Notes under the pieces: model-generated
What the model was told of the DNA's origin: nothing
The model's input: the letters and a program-made list of their open reading frames with translations, nothing else
Database searches by the model: none
Shown here: in pieces, positions 21,201 to 32,100 of the stretch
Layout of the letters: each line of letters begins with the position of its first letter
How positions within the stretch are numbered: the stretch's first letter is position 1
NCBI RefSeq assembly: GCF_000328475.2
Contig: NC_026499.1
Coordinates: 310,001 to 374,000, forward strand
From: Mycosarcoma maydis
Lineage: Eukaryota > Basidiomycota > Ustilaginomycetes > Ustilaginales
Reading direction: 5' to 3'
DNA: 64,000 nt
Made by a program: the position numbers and the translations under genes

Positions 21201-22411
21201 GAAGACGACTTGCCGTTTGGCTTGGGCGAGGAAGCCGAGGTGGTTGCTGGAGCGGTAGAGCGCTGCCCAGCCTGGAGCGTGACGACGGACGAGCTTTGTC
21301 GGCGCACAGCGCCCGGGAATGCACCGGATGAGGATACCGGTGTAGCAGAGCCACTTGCGAGCCTGGGCGATGTCGGCGGCGAGGCTAGGTTTTGTTGGTC
21401 GATGGTGGAAGCAGGGAGCGCTACCGTGCTGGGATTCGCTGAAGAGGCAAGAGTCTCGGTGCTTGGGGTTGTAGCAGATGTGGGGGCAGTGGGGGCAGCG
21501 TTTGCGTTTGTGTTTGTGTTTGCGTCTGTCAAGACGGCTGATGAGGTGAGCTTGGGGCTTGTGCTTGGCTTGGGGGCCGCAGTCGGAGTCGCAGCTGCAG
21601 TCGAGGTACGACGCTTGCCCTTGTTTCCATTGGCCTTTGTCGAGGACGGCTGCAACAGATTGAGGCCTTGGCCCAAGCTAGCCGGGTTGTTGGTGTAAGC
21701 GGAGGGCGTGTTAAGCGCTGTGCTTCGACGAATGTGACCGGAACCGACATGGTTGGCTGTGACAACGCGGAAGGCGGAACGATAATCCTGATATCGATGC
21801 TGATGGTAGTTGGCGTTAGGCTGTGCTCCGACCGAGGAAGAGAAGGAGGAAGGCTCGGAAGGTTGGATGATGGAATACGGTGGTGGTTCGGAAAGCGTAC
21901 CGGCGCGGGTGAGTGAGCCGGCTGGAGCGGAATATCGATGGGCTGGACCAAGCTCGGGCAGCTCGAGCTCGTCTAGGGTATGGTTTGGCTTGAGACGGAC
22001 GACGATCATATCGCCTTGCTCGATGAGGCTGCATTCGTGATGGTCTTGCAGCTCGAAGCCGCGCAATGGCTGAGAAGCAGAAGTATGTTGGTGATGTTGA
22101 ACGTGGTCTTGCTCGTCGAGGTCGTCGCTTTGGCGAAGTTCAAGAGTGAGCATCTGCATCTTCCAGCCATTGATAGCCTTTTCCTTTACTTCTTCAGAGA
22201 AAGTGAGTGGTTTGGTGGAAGAGTGCGCATTGGTCTGGCCAGTGAGGATGCGAAGGATGGAGAGTTTCAAGGAAGAAATGTCGGAGGAAGGATCGGGGAC
22301 ACGGTGAGGAATGCTAAATGCTGGCAGAGGCGGATGCGTTTTGAGGATGATGAGCGAGGCAGGTCCACCGCCTGCCAAAGGCGTGTGCGAGTCAGAGTCT
22401 GCTGACGGCAT
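18266..22411 (-). CDS. FOL3: Dihydrofolate synthase with a long N-terminal extension
   Basis: One uninterrupted frame of 1381 residues from the ATG at 22411 (A at -3); an in-frame ATG at 22648 has a poorer context. Residues 848-1381 are a complete Mur-ligase-type dihydrofolate/folylpolyglutamate synthase, closest in motif pattern to yeast Fol3: IELGLERITRLL, P-loop HVAGTNGKGTT, VSPHL, IEVGLGGRLDATNVF, DHEAFLG with IAQEKAGIIK, and LIDGAHNEASAKAL. It joins glutamate to dihydropteroate using ATP. The first 847 residues are unusual: a folded-looking segment to about residue 155, a long Ser/Thr/Ala/Pro-rich region, then a charged coiled coil at about 676-755 (ERRYLEVQKALATEREKQ onward). Stand-alone enzymes start at the IELGL motif. 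A true fusion, or two genes with an unrecognised intron at the joint, are both possible. Confidence 0.85.
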   Translation of the reverse strand: MPSADSDSHTPLAGGGPASLIILKTHPPLPAFSIPHRVPDPSSDISSLKLSILRILTGQTNAHSSTKPLTFSEEVKEKAINGWKMQMLTLELRQSDDLDEQDHVQHHQHTSASQPLRGFELQDHHECSLIEQGDMIVVRLKPNHTLDELELPELGPAHRYSAPAGSLTRAGTLSEPPPYSIIQPSEPSSFSSSVGAQPNANYHQHRYQDYRSAFRVVTANHVGSGHIRRSTALNTPSAYTNNPASLGQGLNLLQPSSTKANGNKGKRRTSTAAATPTAAPKPSTSPKLTSSAVLTDANTNTNANAAPTAPTSATTPSTETLASSANPSTVALPASTIDQQNLASPPTSPRLASGSATPVSSSGAFPGAVRRQSSSVVTLQAGQRSTAPATTSASSPKPNGKSSSPFASMPATALVIGPGVQGQVGRNPTSANAPIGSYGAPDLGEYGNLKALVGFTSASGPEIRAKPRRKSSRQNSQEFTWTASDNNVLDPSISRRRPSNPATAAADAAERRAAIVRQSSTDAAATLGTTADAPPKRPVKDRQTSSSSRINKSELPNPPLLPPIQNLAPFPVKPKKERDLPPMPMPMTAHEPNTSMVTVSTPTENRPPRLSFLRKFSTNTQSSRNTDSGQDSPANEPARGGFGFLRQSQTNTAPLDEIDPAIKPAHERESSQNSSLTRAERRYLEVQKALATEREKQAEAEKQRADENLALQVKKDKERERKESEAKKRAEEQKWEMWDEVRRRQKAAKEDKVHPGIQRLYSAAKQESNAKPKSATSAVVVTPSAQPELESSPRDSFATATASSPAIAPVLANDAPSETTQASVGGLASAQHGNGHSHGNDSGLGQRIELGLERITRLLARLGSPHKQFPVIHVAGTNGKGTTIAYLDSVLRNALDIRTGTFVSPHLIERRDCCKVDGKMVSKSLWKQAQSDVLFADQGLDIAASSNDDGQPLKSSPFELLTAQTFQAFSLLPESERPEILLIEVGLGGRLDATNVFDDTQVLASVVCPIDRDHEAFLGSKLEGIAQEKAGIIKHNGLCIIADQRLDDSSVVDQLALGPLQNEAKQLGNRAAGIMDSIRNVCMTHNARLVKTYIPWKVLSLPPTKMDRWGSVIDFTPRLAPTLFLSTSGLNPPSTFVAHPHDPVVFGVPVQVERTRANLTGVCMAVQTLSSIARDEWAQDRWEELRTRIMWGLRDDAESNLRVRESINAVSWAGRCSWHTFDGKHVLIDGAHNEASAKALREYLDSCLSARALSNQAKAKGKSQFEITYILAFSEGKDYEAMVKALLDQPTWVEKQSVALTRFSAPEGMPWVKSVELQDGLKTLKRLSKQLDLGELRVFDSVARAMEWATAKGEAPVVVAGSLYLVADAYRLLRDKGVWSG

Positions 22412-24184
22412 GATGGCTGTACAGGAGGACCAGATGGAGAGAGAGACGTATGCTGGCGGACGCGATCGACGCAGCTGAGGGGCGTTAGCCAAGGATTGTT
22501 TGCGGGTAGTCGATTGGAGGAGTAGTATGTCTGATGTGATGCGCTCAGCTGCTCGGTGGTAGCATGGAATCGAGGTAGTGCAGGACGAGTTGGATGTCGC
22601 GGTGGCGACCAGAGCAAGGACTTGGGCTCGGTAGCTTGTTGCAAGCATGCAGTACGAAGAAATGACGGCACGGATAGTGGCGAGACGATGGCTGTATCAC
22701 GCCCGCCAACTCGACACGGACGAGAGGAGTCAGACGTCAACTATCAAAGTGTCCGCAGCGATGCAAAGAGGCGACCGGTGCCGGACCGTAAGATCGAAGG
22801 AAGGGTCAAAGAGATGACCGACTGGGATGAGGACGACGACGCGGATGAGGACGAGGATGAGGACGACCTTGTGGTTTCGTCGTGGCTGTGATCTGTGCTT
22901 GGAGCAGAGGCCAATCCGTCGTCACATTCGTGATTTGCGATCCATTCGTGATTGACAAATTGTGATACACGATTCTTGAATCACGATTACGCATGCAACC
23001 AACACGAACGCAGCGACGTGCAAGATGACGGAGTTGATCATTCCAGACGATCACAACCGCGAATCACGAATCGTGAATGTCATTCCACATTCGTGATTGT
23101 GATTCACATTTCACTCACACTCACACTCACAAAATCAGAATAGTAATAATAATATTGTGAAAATGTGAAATTCGTGAGTTCGATTGTGAATGATTTGCGA
23201 TCGTCAAGGTAGTCAACCAGGTTGCAAGCTCAACGGAAGCACATACCGTGTACGGCGTAATCACAAAACACGAGTGTCCACCACCATCGTTCATGTCGTG
23301 AATGAATCGTGAATCGTGAATCGTGAATCGTGAATCGTCATCCGAAATTCATCTCTCTCCACGATCCGTACTCGACGCTCCCTTGCTCACCAAGTTATTC
23401 GCGATTTGTATACAAAATCAAGAGACCCTCGGACATCTGTACCTCGCTCAGCCATCCACGAGTCGTGATATGGCGCGAGCAAGGACAAAACTCAAGTCAC
23501 GAGTGTGTGTATCCTATTGCTGATTTTTGGCTTCAACAAACAAGAAACGCAAATCACAAATCGTCTTTTGCCGCTCAAACAATCACGAATCACAAATACA
23601 CCCACACCGGCGCACACTGGCACAAAACAAAGAACAAACATAGTCTGCTTGCTTTCGAGAAGCTACACAGGAACAAAGAAAAAGAAATGTCGTTAGACAG
23701 CACCAGTGAGAAGAAAAAGCCGGTTTTTCTCCATCACCTTTCTCCTCTAGAAACAAGGTCAGAGCGCAACGACGGACCGAGCCAGCGATCGTCTACGCAC
23801 TCTTTGACAGCAGAGGGGGTGAAAAGCAAAAAGACGAGCTTAGAAGAAAAACGAAGCTAGATACTGGCAACACGAAACACTGGGAACGGGTAGCAGAGAA
23901 TTCGAAGAGCCAAAAAGAGAAACATTTGGGGATCATTGGTGGCTAGTCGTGGTGGCGGAAGGAGGAGGTGGGTGGAGGGCGGAAAGCGGTAAGCGGTAAG
24001 CGGAAAGCGGTTCGGTGCACCACGAAGCAAGTGCCAGCACCACAACGAGGCGGTGAGCACGAACAGCAAAACAAGAAAAAGGCAAGACGCATCGACGAAT
24101 GATGACGACCTCATGCATGACCCATGACAAGAGATTCCGAGCGCAAGGAAACAAGACCACAACGGGCGCAGTCGCTAATGCAAC
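22412..24184. other. Intergenic region rich in heptamer repeats; no gene seen
   Basis: The gap between the dihydrofolate synthase start and the GH128 stop. The first 400 bases look like promoter and leader. From about 22925 to 23345 and again at 23555-23600 there are many TCACGATT/AATCGTGA copies in both orientations, including a perfect five-unit array at 23304-23338. AT-rich sequence (AATAATAATATT) lies near 23140-23155. The 300 bases next to the GH128 stop hold short AGCGGTA/AGCGGAA repeats near 23980-24010. No coding frame is supported. Confidence 0.7.
23304..23338 (-). repeat. Five-unit heptamer array (GAATCGT on +, ACGATTC on -)
   Basis: Five perfect 7-nt units, 35 bp in all. It is the inverted orientation of the arrays at 36048-36082 and 50425-50459, which also have five units. 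Confidence 0.95.
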
Positions 24185-25258
24185 TTACTCGTCGTCTTCT
24201 TTGTCATCATCATCATCGTCGTCGTCTTCATCTTCTTCGTTGATGGCGCCGTGCTCAAGCTCGAATGCGGACATGGCCTTGTCACGCAGCTGGCAGTACT
24301 CGTCGCACTCGACAATGTGTTCCGGAGCGTCAAACGTATCCTCGTCGTCGACAATGTCGTTACCCTCCTCGTCCTTGTGCGTCAAGGCGCGACGCGCAAC
24401 GTGCGCGGTGGGCAAAGCGCGGTTCGAGTGGTGCAGCGAGCGCCTGTGCGGCTGCTGCGAGTAGAGGTACCAGTAGGCAATGTCACGCAGCGAACCGTTG
24501 CTGTTCAGGAACGCGTTCTTGTTGTTGGCGTACGAGTCAGGTGGATTGTTGATCTCAAAGCACCCCAACCAAGCGGCGCGCTTGACGTACTTGGTCTTGG
24601 TCATCCACGCGGTGGCGTCCATGTGGAACTTTTTGATGGCGGCCATGTTAGGACCCGAAGCAGCAGTGACGCCGTACTCGGTAACCCAGATGGGCTTGTT
24701 AAACGTCCTGTGAATTGTCTTGATCCATCGCTTGAGCTTGGCCATGTCACGCGTCGTGCCGTACCAGTGGATAGCAATAAAATCAACCGTGCACCCAAGC
24801 TTGTTGCACTCCTTCATAAACTCCTGTAGCCATTCGGTCTTGTACACCATCTGCGGCGAGCTGATCTTGACACCCTTGCGCGCAAAAGGCTCGAGCTCCT
24901 TCATGTGAAGCTTGGCGGCGTACTTGGGGTCCAGGTTGGACTGCCCAGCAATTTCTGGCTCGTTGAAGCTGAGAATGTACTTTGGCAAATTGTTCTTCAT
25001 TTCCTGCTTGCGCTCGTTCCACTGCGCATAGTACTTGGGACCCCAGAAGGTGGGAATCCACTGCAGCTTTCCATCAAACTTGGGGTTAGGCCCATCCTGC
25101 CAGTGCCAGTACCACTTGATCAGGCCTTTGGCGATACGAGGACCGTAGTTGTCGTTAACTCCCCACGCAAGACCACGCTGAAGCTTGGCCTCGGTGGATG
25201 TGACGGCGCAGACCATGGCGACTACGCCTATCACCAAAAGTGATAGTGAGAAACGCAT
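24185..25258 (-). CDS. Secreted GH128-type glucanase with acidic C-terminal tail
   Basis: A 357-residue product from the ATG at 25258, chosen because it starts the signal peptide (RFSLSLLVIGVVAMVCAVTS, cleavage near TEA-K). The domain is a TIM-barrel glycoside hydrolase of the Asl1/GH128 family, whose members cleave beta-1,3-glucan. Family marks are RGLAWGVNDNYG at the mature N-terminus, YILSFNEPE with the proton-donor Glu near residue 100, FIAIHWYG, and PIWVTEYG with the nucleophile Glu near residue 194. The barrel ends near residue 270 at the typical IAYWYLY. About 80 further residues form an unusual extension: a basic linker (RRSLHH, VARRALTHK), then a Glu/Asp-rich tail ending in a run of eight Asp. 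The run is encoded by a GAT/GAC repeat. Likely role: remodelling of fungal or plant wall glucan outside the cell. Confidence 0.87.
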   Translation of the reverse strand: MRFSLSLLVIGVVAMVCAVTSTEAKLQRGLAWGVNDNYGPRIAKGLIKWYWHWQDGPNPKFDGKLQWIPTFWGPKYYAQWNERKQEMKNNLPKYILSFNEPEIAGQSNLDPKYAAKLHMKELEPFARKGVKISSPQMVYKTEWLQEFMKECNKLGCTVDFIAIHWYGTTRDMAKLKRWIKTIHRTFNKPIWVTEYGVTAASGPNMAAIKKFHMDATAWMTKTKYVKRAAWLGCFEINNPPDSYANNKNAFLNSNGSLRDIAYWYLYSQQPHRRSLHHSNRALPTAHVARRALTHKDEEGNDIVDDEDTFDAPEHIVECDEYCQLRDKAMSAFELEHGAINEEDEDDDDDDDDKEDDE

Positions 25259-25583
25259 CTTTGTGGTGTGTAGAGAGAGAAAGTAGCTAAACAAGCCAGA
25301 TCACGACGGGCGATATGGTCGTGACAATGCTGATATACGAAATGCTAGAGCGTGGATGATGAATCGACGATTTGCTACCGAACCACAAACCGACGATAGG
25401 GTGGGTGCTGTTGCAGCTGTTGGTGAGAGCAAAAGAGTGCTGTGTGGTTGTCGTTAATGATTGTGGCAAGAGACAAGCTGGATCGTCGTGAACTCTCAAA
25501 GACACGATCGAGCCGGGGGAGCGGTCGGGAGAGGTGGAGAGATGAGAGGAACAAGACCAAGGGAAAGGAGAAAGTGAGTAGGA

Positions 25584-25610
25584 GGGATGGGATGGGATGG
25601 GATGGGATGG
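25584..25610 (+). repeat. (GGGAT)n array with G-quadruplex potential
   Basis: Five GGG runs spaced by AT dinucleotides on the plus strand. It lies about 330 bp upstream of the GH128 start, on the strand opposite to that gene's sense strand. Confidence 0.9.
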
Positions 25611-25930
25611 AACAGGTGATGGTGAAAGGGACGAACAAGAATCACTGGCTACACAGAATGGCAGAACGTCCAAGAAGGAAAGGGGGACAACGAGCGTCAA
25701 AGAAAACGGCAACAGGGGAGGGGCAATCGCACACAGTAATTGATCCAAGCCTGAACGAGGCAGGCGTAACCTAAGCGTTAAGGGGAGCATGATCTGCACA
25801 CCTAGCCAAACAAAGGGCGCAAACGAATCTCAGACTAGGGTTAGCAGAGCTGTTCTTTCCCTAGGATTGCTCAGCTCGTTCGACATGTCTCCGTCGGTTG
25901 ACTCCACGTTTACATGATTCTAGCTCGTTC

Positions 25931-26007
25931 GCTCAGAGAAATCTCATGGAAAGCTCAGAGAAAGCTCATAGAAAGCTCAGAGAAAGCTCATAGAAAGCTC
26001 AGAGAAA
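25931..26007 (+). repeat. Seven-unit 11-mer tandem repeat
   Basis: Seven adjacent 11-nt units. GCTCAGAGAAA alternates with GCTCATAGAAA (one variant TCTCATGGAAA), giving a 22-nt higher-order period. Confidence 0.95.
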
Positions 26008-29000
26008 GGGGGCGCATAACAGGTGGAACGTTAAGCGACGAGACAAGCAAATGCGCGCCAACATACCTTCCTTGACCGCTGGCTTTCTTGTCAACATCTC
26101 GGCGAAAGCGTTACCCAACCAGTCACGAGCGGATGGTATCGAAGCTGTGTAGGCACGTCACCAGTCTCTAAGCTGTCGAGCCATGGAGAACAAGCCAAAC
26201 AGCAAAAGATGATCGACAAACTTGGCACTTGCCGAGCTGGCCATAGTTGGACAGCCGAGCTGCATTCCAGCCAAATCACCCTGCACTGCGCCAGTCACAT
26301 TTTATATCCCTTCTAACTGACGCGCAGGCGAAATGCCAGAGCCAAGTCCGAATAGAATCCAAAATCGCTCATTACAACAGTCTTAGCATGGTTTAATCCT
26401 GATTATTCACGATTCACGATTCATGATTCACAAATCACGAATGGCGACGTGAACTGACAACCGTAGAATTCCTTAAAAGAGCATCGGAACTCGAATCGTG
26501 AATCACGAATGTACATATGAATCCTTCACTCGGTCCGCAGCAATCATGAATCACGAATGTGCAGAAGTCAGCAACAGCAAGCGTCCAGAAGGAAACAGCT
26601 TGCATGCTCTGACGAGCTTTGGCTGGCAGAGCCGAGAAGATAGACAGACAGACAACACTCCCCCTCCTGACGCGCGCCAATCCACGGACCGTGTGCTATT
26701 CCTTACCATCACTTTGCTTGTTCAACACTGAGACATTGTGCCCGATAACAACGATGCAACATGGCATCTCACTGGCTCTGTAACGATGCATTTCCTGTCG
26801 TCCAGGTGTTTGTGACCAACTTACGGCTAGCGTGGACTGGATGCCGACATCCCTGCTCTCTTCTCAAAGCAGGCGGAGCTGATTCCCCGCAGGGTACCTT
26901 GCACCAGGATCTCGTCGATCTCGCTGCTAAACTTAGCGCATCCATTGCAATGCAATCACCGTGAATGCGATGCTGCTTCTCTGGTCCTTTGGCTGATGCA
27001 TAGGATCCCAACTCGTCAACTTACTGCGAATTCAACAGACAGCCTGTAAATACTTTATCTTAGAGTATCTAGCTGCCAATGTTCACGCGTGCACGCGATC
27101 TTGTACCTCAACCAAGACGGCTCGACTTTCACTCTCCGCTCAATCTCTGCAACGGCCTGGCGGTATTGCGACGACCGTGTTTTGATGTGCCGCAGGTACA
27201 GCAGATGGTGTTGCTAGTAAGCGTCACTGTTTCGAACCAATGTGTATGCTGCCTCGTGCTAGCTGTCTCCGAACCAGAGCATCGCAGTAAAACGCATTCC
27301 AGTTCAACCCTCGAGGTCGCGCATCGGCACATCATCCCCCTCTCGCGGCACGTGCAAGCGCTTTCATCTTGAGTGCAGTCAAGGATGGCTGTTGCAAGAT
27401 GTGCCAGGCAGGACCGTCGACTGCAGCGATCAGATGCTTTACGACAAAGATCAACGCTACAATGACCACAGACATGGTTGCTGAGTCCGCCCGGCTTGTG
27501 TTGGCTTGGATCATAAAAAGGCATCAGTGACGTCGACTTGTTGCCATGGGCCGCATCCGAGATCGTCAGAAATGTCGAAATTGGAAAGACGCTTCGTCTT
27601 GGCTGCATGCTCACAGCACGCTCAGATCGACCTGGGCGCCTTACGCTAGGCTTGGTAGTTGATGAGTTTGGGCGCAGTTACTCGTAGATGAAAGTGAGGC
27701 GTCAGTTGGCTAGCAAACCGACCCACGTACATGCCCTTTTGTTCCTGAATTGCAGCAAGCACCGCTTCCTCCCCTTTGAGTTGGCATGGCTTGGCTCAGC
27801 TTGGCTTGGCTGCGTCTGGACACTGGCTTGGCAGGTGGCATCAACTTGGTAGCGGGCGCCGAGTTGACAGGTTGCAGAGGGTGGTGTGCTCGACTCAATT
27901 ATCTTGCGGACCAATCAGTACAGTTCCGACGATCCACAATGCCCGTAAACCATTCCATCAAGGCTAGGGCAATGCGGGTAAACGTCGAACTTGTGTTCAA
28001 GATGAGCTCTGCTTTGGTTGCTGGGTGGGCTGCCTCTTTGCATCGCTAGGCTGAATTACAGATCTGCCCAGACGCCCAGACGCCAAAACCCCTCAGGCAC
28101 ACACCAGTCGAGCATGGCTGGCCTCGCGACTCTGCTTATTGTAAAGCGGCGGCGCCAGCGAGCAAGACCATGACGGCCGCATCGGTTGTAAAACGGGGAC
28201 AAAGAAAAGAGTTATGCATCGTGTTGATCTCGGCAAAGGCTTTTTTGCTGCGTCGACCCTTCTTGGCAGCCTAGTTCGGCTGGCACAACGCGTTGGCACG
28301 AAATCAGAGAATCATCTGCAGCCGCAGACCTCGACGCTCGCTTCTGATCCCAACATAGCATACTGGCTTGGATGGTCGACCACAACATAACCAAGTCTAT
28401 GTGGACGTCAAGATCAGGGGCACAGAGGTGGCTAAATGCGCACCGTACTTGGGTTTGAGCGGGGTTCAACTGCTTGTCTACCTTGCACTATCGATTTCAT
28501 ACCACGACATTCTCCATCTCCATTGAGCGAGATGGCCTTGTGCCGAGAGCTGAACACTTGTCAACTCGTTGCAACAGCTACAGCAAAGCCGATCGAATGC
28601 AAGCTGCGCGAACAGGTACGATTTACGGTTTCACGATTCGTGTATCACAACAAAAAACAAGACAAAAATACAACACAAAAAGGCGGCTCCAAAAGGATCG
28701 GATTCTTTGGCGTTGGCATTGATCGGGGAAATTCTCAAAATACAGCCCGATGTGTCGAGTGACGAGATAAGCGATGCGTGCCATTCGTGAGTCGTGATTC
28801 GTGATTGACGATTGATACGCTTGGACCCCTCAAAAGCTAGGCGCCATGCGCTGACTCGTGACTGACTCACGATTGTGGCGTGTCAGCTTGACTCGGTCCG
28901 AACTCACGACTCGTGCGGAGCAGCGAAGAGGAACACATTCAACCGACTCACTAATCCTGTACAACACTCACAGACTGTCACAACTGTTTGGCACGCCACC

Positions 29001-29173
29001 ACCACCCCACGAGCGGATAACTACGGCCAACGCCCCAAAGCAAGGCACCTGCAACTCCAAAGATCGAGAAACCCCTTTTGCAAGCCTTATCTGTGTCCTC
29101 CCCCACACACTCACAGCCATCTCGAACGATAACGATGCGAGAGGTACGCTGAAGCTCATCTGAGCCGTACACG

Positions 29174-32100
29174 ATGTGGAATCAGTCCTTCACTTCCGCG
29201 CCCGCCGTCAGCATTGGTGGTGGTAGTGGTAATGCTACCAGTGGTGTGGCGCATCCGTCCGGCTCGTTTGCGTCGCATGCGCGCTCCAACAGCTTGGCAG
29301 CAAGTCCATCGGCTCATCGTAGAGTCAGTGGCATCGCACAAGGACAGCTCGCTTCCTCACCTTCCGCCAATCCTCCCTTTTCACGTCCGTTTGCCAACAC
29401 GGCCTTCCCTGGTACCGTGGTGGCCCCTCGTTCCACAGCAGCTTCCAACACAGCGTCGGCACCCACAAGGTCTTTGCAGCGCCTCCCACTCCTCACCTCG
29501 CAGACTCCTACGTCTATCGCCAAGCTTGCATTCCCTGCGCATACCACCGTCTTTTGGCATCGTCTCCACAAGAACAACGCTCGCCTTGCCCCCCAGCTAG
29601 ACCCCGACTATCAACGCGTAGACGCATCTACCTCCACCGCTGCTTCATCAGCCAACACTTCTCAAGGCTCACAGAACGCTTGGAATACTGCCGTCCAGCA
29701 CATTATCACCACTTGCAAACAGTCGCGCATCCAACCACCTGTCACAGAAGAGCCACAACATCATCTGACGCCATTCCAGCTTTTGCTCAAGGACGTCTTG
29801 TTCTACACGAGCTCCCGACATTCTTCACCGACCGGCGATACGCATACGCATCTGATCGCTCCTGTGTCGCATGCAGACTTGTGGCTCTTTGTGGTCGTCA
29901 CGGACCAAGAAGAGATCAAAGCTAGCACTTCGGCGTCATCAGCCGGCGCCAGCGACACCAATGCCACAGGCGCTGCAGCCGCGAACCAAGAGGGCACGTC
30001 TCCGCTGCATCCCACGCTCGTCCGCCGTCTCCCAGCAAACCTGGTCAAATCGCTCCAACGCCTTTCTGAATGCGCTATCACCAGCTCAGGCTCCTACCCA
30101 CTTCCAGTCGCAGCACCCAACTGCATCGACCTCAAGGGAAAACGATCCTCGTTGACCCAAGACCAGCGTCAAGCACACAGGCGCTTCATGGCATCTGTCA
30201 AAGCCAAACTCGTCGATGCTTTGGCTGCGTCGCAATCGACATCCACTAATCCAACACAATCTCACGCCATGCCCAGGCGAGCTCGGCTTCGCCTAGGACG
30301 GGGTGTCGTCTTTTTACCACCCCGCCCATCAGACTCGTCTTCCATCGCACTATCGGATGCAGCTTGGTTCGCCGCGCCAAAACAGTCTATCTCGTTCGAC
30401 GGCCGCGTCGAATCTGACTGCCTCATGACTCGATTCACCACTTTGCTCACGACCACTTCACTCTTTGTGTACGCTCATTCTCGCCGATTCGGTGCACTTC
30501 CATTGACCGACTCCCGATATGCCACCTTTCTCCCCTCGCTGCCTTCATCATCAGCGTCTCCAACAATGCTCATAGCTCCTCTGGGTTATCATGTCGAGCT
30601 TTTAGGTATCGTGCCAACAAGCAGTGTCGCCGAGGAGCACCTTTCCGAGCTATACTCCAGGCTTGCAACGCTCAGCGCTGGTCCCATCGACGACACACGC
30701 GACATATCGTCCCTTTTTGCATCGGGACTCGCAATTTGTGCGCTTCCTCGCTCCATCCAGCGATTGCATGACCAACAGCCGCGTCTGCCAGATCCGCTCC
30801 CGAATGAGCCTGATATCGCATCTTCGCAAGCAGAGGCAACAGACGAGGTCATGACCCCTCCTGTTGCCGCTCAAGGTCATGAACAAGCACGCAAAGGGTC
30901 ATCGCAGTTCGGTCCAGAGTCCCGTCACTTCCTGTGGCCTGCTGCTTGGTGCCTTGTCGTACCAGATCAGTCCCGTACGCTCGCACGCGCCGCTGCGCCT
31001 GATGACCTGCAAAACTTGCAAAGCCAACCCATGACTCCGCTCAAGGAACTCGTCTCTTTTACGCTGAAAGTGCTCAACGACGCCAACGAGTCATCTCCTG
31101 TACAGAACGCAAGCGCTTACACGCCTGGCGAGCCAGACGATGCCTCTCTTGCACAGCATCGTGTCGACCTCATCCCCTCAACGCGTCCCGACATCACCCC
31201 GGCCAGCATCTCGTTCCCTGACTTTGACTTTGCCATGCCCACCGTCGCTTCGGCCACTTCCTCGCAGGCCCTGCCCCCTGCTGGCCATTCCGTGGCGGCC
31301 ACATCCCCACTGAAGCGCGAACCGACCAACACGGAGCCTATGCCGGGCGCAAGCACCACAGAGGCTTTCGCACAGGACCTCAACTGGATGCAGTTCTTGC
31401 CCTCCCAGATCAACGAGGCGCCCGCGTCAGCATCAGCCTCGGCTCTAGCAGACCAAAGCAACCTAACCAGCTCATCGGCCCCGGGCGCTGTCGATGCAAG
31501 CACTCAGGGGCCTGGCGGTACACAGAACCCGCAGCTTGATCAGTCAGGTACCAACTGGCTACTCTCCACTGGTTCTGCGTCAGCTCCGCTCGAAGGTGGA
31601 GCAGATGCTGCCACTGCCACTGCTGCAGCTGCTCCTGCTCAAGCTCCGAACCTCGGCGTGCCACCATCGCTCTTGCAGCCACACAGCGCGATGCATTCCC
31701 ACGGTGCGACACCACTGCAGCAGATGGACAATACGCCGCTTGCCTTGACACAGCCTACATCGACGAAGCGCAAAGCTGGCGAAGGCGACATCTTTGACAA
31801 CTTAGGGCTGCTGACCGACGATGACTTTTCTTTCTTCGACGAGTCTGCCTTTGGCCTCCATCCCGAAGCAGGTTTGCCGCCGCACCACGTCAATCAGCCT
31901 GCTGAAGCCGCTCAACTGGCACCATCTCACGACCTTGACTACGACCAGCGTCTCATGTCAGAAGGCAACGGCCCAGGGGTAAAAGCCACGTCGTCGGCAA
32001 TCGTCGACCCGCAGCCTGCCACGTCTTCTGCTTCGATCGTAGATGACGTCGCCATGGACGACGCCGGACAGAGCAGTCTAGATGCGCTTTTCAGCGCCAT

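Larger units (their letters stand above)
25259..29173. other. Gene-poor 3.9-kb region
   Basis: No coding frame in this stretch has protein-like composition or a recognisable motif; the longest, minus-strand 27129-27614, looks accidental. The part next to 25259 is the GH128 promoter and carries a G-run array (25584-25610). An 11-mer array lies at 25931-26007. TCACGATT/AATCGTGA copies occur at 26400-26440, 26495-26570 and 28785-28930. The middle (about 26.6-28.8 kb) is less repetitive, and I see nothing definite in it. It may be decayed sequence of a former gene or element. Confidence 0.55.

Noticed and set aside
22412..22648. N-terminal 79-residue extension of the dihydrofolate synthase ORF as a mitochondrial presequence
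   Set aside because: The upstream ATG has T at -3 whereas the ATG at 22411 has A at -3; the extension is possible but not preferred without transcript data.
25810..25818. ACAAAGGGC, one base from the smut pheromone response element ACAAAGGGA
   Set aside because: Single mismatched copy with no neighbouring mating-type or pheromone-responsive gene.
27129..27614. Minus-strand 161-codon frame in the gene-poor region, Cys-rich, considered as a small effector
   Set aside because: No signal peptide at the start, cysteines are scattered in Arg/Ser-rich sequence, and the flanks show no promoter-like pattern.
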